DNA of 64,000 nucleotides, taken from assembly GCA_016235265.1 (NCBI GenBank), contig JACRLI010000021.1:1-64000 (forward strand). Reading direction: 5' to 3'. The notes below the pieces were generated by a model. That model was given only the letters and a program-made list of their open reading frames with translations, was not told the origin of the DNA and ran no database searches. Source of the stretch: Candidatus Eisenbacteria bacterium (GTDB lineage: Bacteria > Eisenbacteria > RBG-16-71-46 > JACRLI01). A program made the translations under genes and the position numbers. Positions 62,372-64,000 of this stretch are shown piece by piece. Every line of letters starts with the position of its first letter. The first letter of the stretch is position 1.

Positions 62372-63364
62372 CTATTTTTGCAGCGAGATACCGACTTGAA
62401 GGGAGATGTCGGCGATGGTGAGGCGGAGCAGCTCGTCGAGGGAAACGTGGGGCTCGTAGCCCACATACCGGTGGATCTTCGACAGGTTGGGCACCCGGCG
62501 CTCCATGTCCTCGAAGGAGCGGCCGTACACTTCCTCGTAGGGGATGGTCACCACCGGCGCGGTGGAACCGGTGAAGCGCTTGATTCGATCCGCCAGTCCC
62601 AGGATGCTGATCTCCTCCTGGGTGCCGATGTTGAAGATCTCGCCGTTGGTGGTGTCGGTGGCCGCCAGAAGCAGCACCCCGCGCACCACGTCGCCCACGT
62701 ACGAGAAGCAACGTGTCTGCTCGCCGCCGCCATACACCGAGATGGGCTCCCCGCGCAGCGCCGACTCGATGAACCGGGGGATGACCATGCCGTACTCGCC
62801 CCGCTGGCGCGGACCGCAGGTGTTGAAGCAGCGCACGATCACCACCGGCAGCTTCTTCTCGTGCCAGTACGAGAAAGCCAGGAATTCGTCCACCGCCTTG
62901 CCGGTGGCGTAGCTCCAGCGCGACACCGACGTGGGCCCCAGCACCTGGTCGTCGGTCTCCTTGAGCGGCTCGCCGCTGCCCTTGCCGTACACCTCCGAAC
63001 TGGAGAACAGGAACACCCGGACGCCGGTCCGGGCCGCCGCCTCGAGCACCACTTCCGCGCCGCGGATGTTGGTGAGCAGCGACTGCAGCGGGCGCTCCAC
63101 CACGTACTTCACCCCCACCGCCGCGGCCAGGTGGAACACCTGGTCGGCCCGCTCCACGAGCGGGGCCACCGTGAGCGGATCGGTCACGTTTCCTTCGATG
63201 AAATGGAACTGCGGGTGGGAGACGTAGGTGGCGAAGTTGGAGCGGCGGCCGGTGGAGAGATCATCCAGCGCCCACACCTCGTCGCCCCTCGAGAGAAGGG
63301 CCTCGACCAGGTGGGATCCGATGAAACCCGCTCCTCCCGTGACCAGAATGCGCGTCCGTGGCAT
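62372..63364 (-). CDS. NAD-dependent sugar epimerase/dehydratase (extended SDR)
   Basis: The 330-residue enzyme has the Rossmann motif ILVTGGAGFIGSHLVEALL and the catalytic tyrosine in RWSYATGKAVDEF (Y-x3-K). LFSSSEVYGKGSGEPLKE and the sugar-specific CFNTCGPRQRGEYGMVIPRF are also present. This pattern is close to UDP-glucuronate decarboxylases and UDP-glucose 4-epimerases; I cannot choose between them. It should act on a nucleotide sugar in the cytoplasm, supplying a polysaccharide or glycoprotein. It lies next to a glycosyltransferase gene. There is no ribosome-binding site and a promoter abuts the start, so the mRNA may be leaderless. Confidence 0.9.
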   Translation of the reverse strand: MPRTRILVTGGAGFIGSHLVEALLSRGDEVWALDDLSTGRRSNFATYVSHPQFHFIEGNVTDPLTVAPLVERADQVFHLAAAVGVKYVVERPLQSLLTNIRGAEVVLEAAARTGVRVFLFSSSEVYGKGSGEPLKETDDQVLGPTSVSRWSYATGKAVDEFLAFSYWHEKKLPVVIVRCFNTCGPRQRGEYGMVIPRFIESALRGEPISVYGGGEQTRCFSYVGDVVRGVLLLAATDTTNGEIFNIGTQEEISILGLADRIKRFTGSTAPVVTIPYEEVYGRSFEDMERRVPNLSKIHRYVGYEPHVSLDELLRLTIADISLQVGISLQK

Positions 63365-63373
63365 GACCACGGT

Positions 63374-63403
63374 ACCATAGCGGGGGGCCAAAACCCCTGT
63401 CAA
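63374..63403 (-). promoter_or_regulatory. Promoter abutting the SDR epimerase gene
   Basis: Minus-strand consensus TTGACA (63398-63403), an 18-base spacer and TATGGT (63374-63379). Only 9 bases lie between the -10 and ATG 63364, so transcription would start within about 2-4 bases of the start codon. Confidence 0.6.
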
Positions 63404-63440
63404 GGGCCAGTCATGCCGGAGGATACGGGGGCCGGTCGGA

Positions 63441-64000
63441 TCAGGCCCCGAGCAGCTCCCGGTAGAGCGCGGCGATGGCCCGAAGCAGTTCGGGCTCGCG
63501 GTAGCGCGTGGCGCGCTCGCGGCCCCGTCTGCCGAGGCGGCCCGCCAGGACCGGGTCGCGCAGCAGGCGCAGCAGGGCGGCGGCGAACGCCTCGGGGTCC
63601 TCCGGCGGGACCACCAGCCCCGCCTCCTCCTCGCCCAGCAGCTCCCGGACTCCCCCCACGTCCGTGGCCACCACCGGCACGCCGGCGGCCATGGCTTCGA
63701 TGACCGCCACCGGAAGTCCTTCGTTGCGCGAACTGAGCGCGGACGCGTCGAGGTCGGAGAGGATCGCGCCAAGGTCGCGGCGGAAGCCGGTGAAGTGCAC
63801 CGCGCCGGATAGGTCGGGCCGGGCGGCACGGCGGCGAAGTGCGGCTTCGCATTCGCCTCCACCCACCAGCGCGAAATGCGCTTCCGGCATTTCCCGGCGC
63901 ACCCGGGCCGCGGCTTCCAGGAACACCTCGTGGCGCTTGATCTCGGCCAGCCGGGCCACGATGCCCACCAGCGGCACCTCCACCGGCACCCCCAGCTGCG
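63441..64000 (-). CDS. GT4-family glycosyltransferase, N-terminus beyond window
   Basis: The frame is open to the end of the window, so the N-terminal acceptor domain is missing. The visible ~186 residues are the GT-B donor-binding half: PLVGIVARLAEIKRHEVFLE, FALVGGGECEAALRR, VHFTGFRRDLGAIL, and the EX7E motif in SSRNEGLPVAVIEAMAAGVP followed by VVATDVGGVREL. This is typical of retaining transferases that use UDP- or GDP-sugars in capsule or lipopolysaccharide assembly. It precedes the SDR gene on the same strand by 76 bases. Confidence 0.9.
   Translation of the reverse strand, partial: QLGVPVEVPLVGIVARLAEIKRHEVFLEAAARVRREMPEAHFALVGGGECEAALRRRAARPDLSGAVHFTGFRRDLGAILSDLDASALSSRNEGLPVAVIEAMAAGVPVVATDVGGVRELLGEEEAGLVVPPEDPEAFAAALLRLLRDPVLAGRLGRRGRERATRYREPELLRAIAALYRELLGA

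Noticed and set aside
1..64000. tRNA or rRNA genes, CRISPR arrays, attachment sites or a replication origin
   Set aside because: I saw no cloverleaf, repeat-spacer array, att duplication or DnaA-box cluster; an exhaustive search would need a program such as tRNAscan-SE.

Overview
The window is about 70% G+C, gene-dense, and comes from a bacterium with an outer membrane: it has a TonB-dependent receptor, a small outer-membrane barrel, type IV pilus minor pilins, a lipoprotein and a PEP-CTERM protein. At least five secreted proteins end in the same FlgD/Por-tail-like Ig fold, a habit common in deep-branching FCB-group and Eisenbacteria-like genomes. That assignment is an inference from protein style, not from a marker gene. 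No rRNA, tRNA or CRISPR array was recognised.

Layout. 1-724 is the end of a transposase. 796-6221 holds a secreted ComEC-like metallo-hydrolase, an M32 carboxypeptidase and a DUF255 thioredoxin-fold protein. 6231-11313 is a minor-pilin operon in the order fimT-pilV-pilW-pilX, in which PilW is a giant of about 994 residues carrying SdrD-B-like repeats and an FG-GAP beta-propeller. 11841-16420 has a secreted M6-type metalloprotease and a divergent CCA-enzyme-like protein. 16431-26334 is a protease island: two paralogous secreted subtilases flank a large MalT/SARP-type regulator, and the second subtilase has a one-base frameshift. 26429-29039 has a small barrel and a gamma-glutamyltransferase.

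29212-40822 is one minus-strand operon for glucose entry and the pentose phosphate pathway: pgi, gnd, zwf, opcA, pgl, glk and tkt, ending in a membrane glycosyltransferase with TPRs. It should generate NADPH and pentose phosphates. 41553-48091 has an Rrf2 regulator without cysteines, a TonB receptor with a periplasmic binding protein, a divergent methyl-accepting protein and an NHL-repeat lipoprotein. 48272-52534 is a tyrosine/homogentisate catabolic operon (hpd, FAH-family hydrolase, hmgA, methyltransferase). 53032-54042 is a PEP-CTERM protein with its own promoter and a classic terminator.

54130-64000 contains a MurG/MGDG-synthase-like glycosyltransferase, a MEDS-domain protein, the conserved cluster khpA-rimM-trmD-rplS-rnhB-yraN behind a WecA-like transferase, a HAF-repeat protein, and the start of a polysaccharide locus (SDR epimerase, GT4 glycosyltransferase).

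Several promoters match the housekeeping sigma consensus with 17-18 base spacers. Two of them lie so close to the start codon that the mRNAs would be leaderless. The most unusual item is the PilW-propeller fusion, which may do the job of the missing PilY1.
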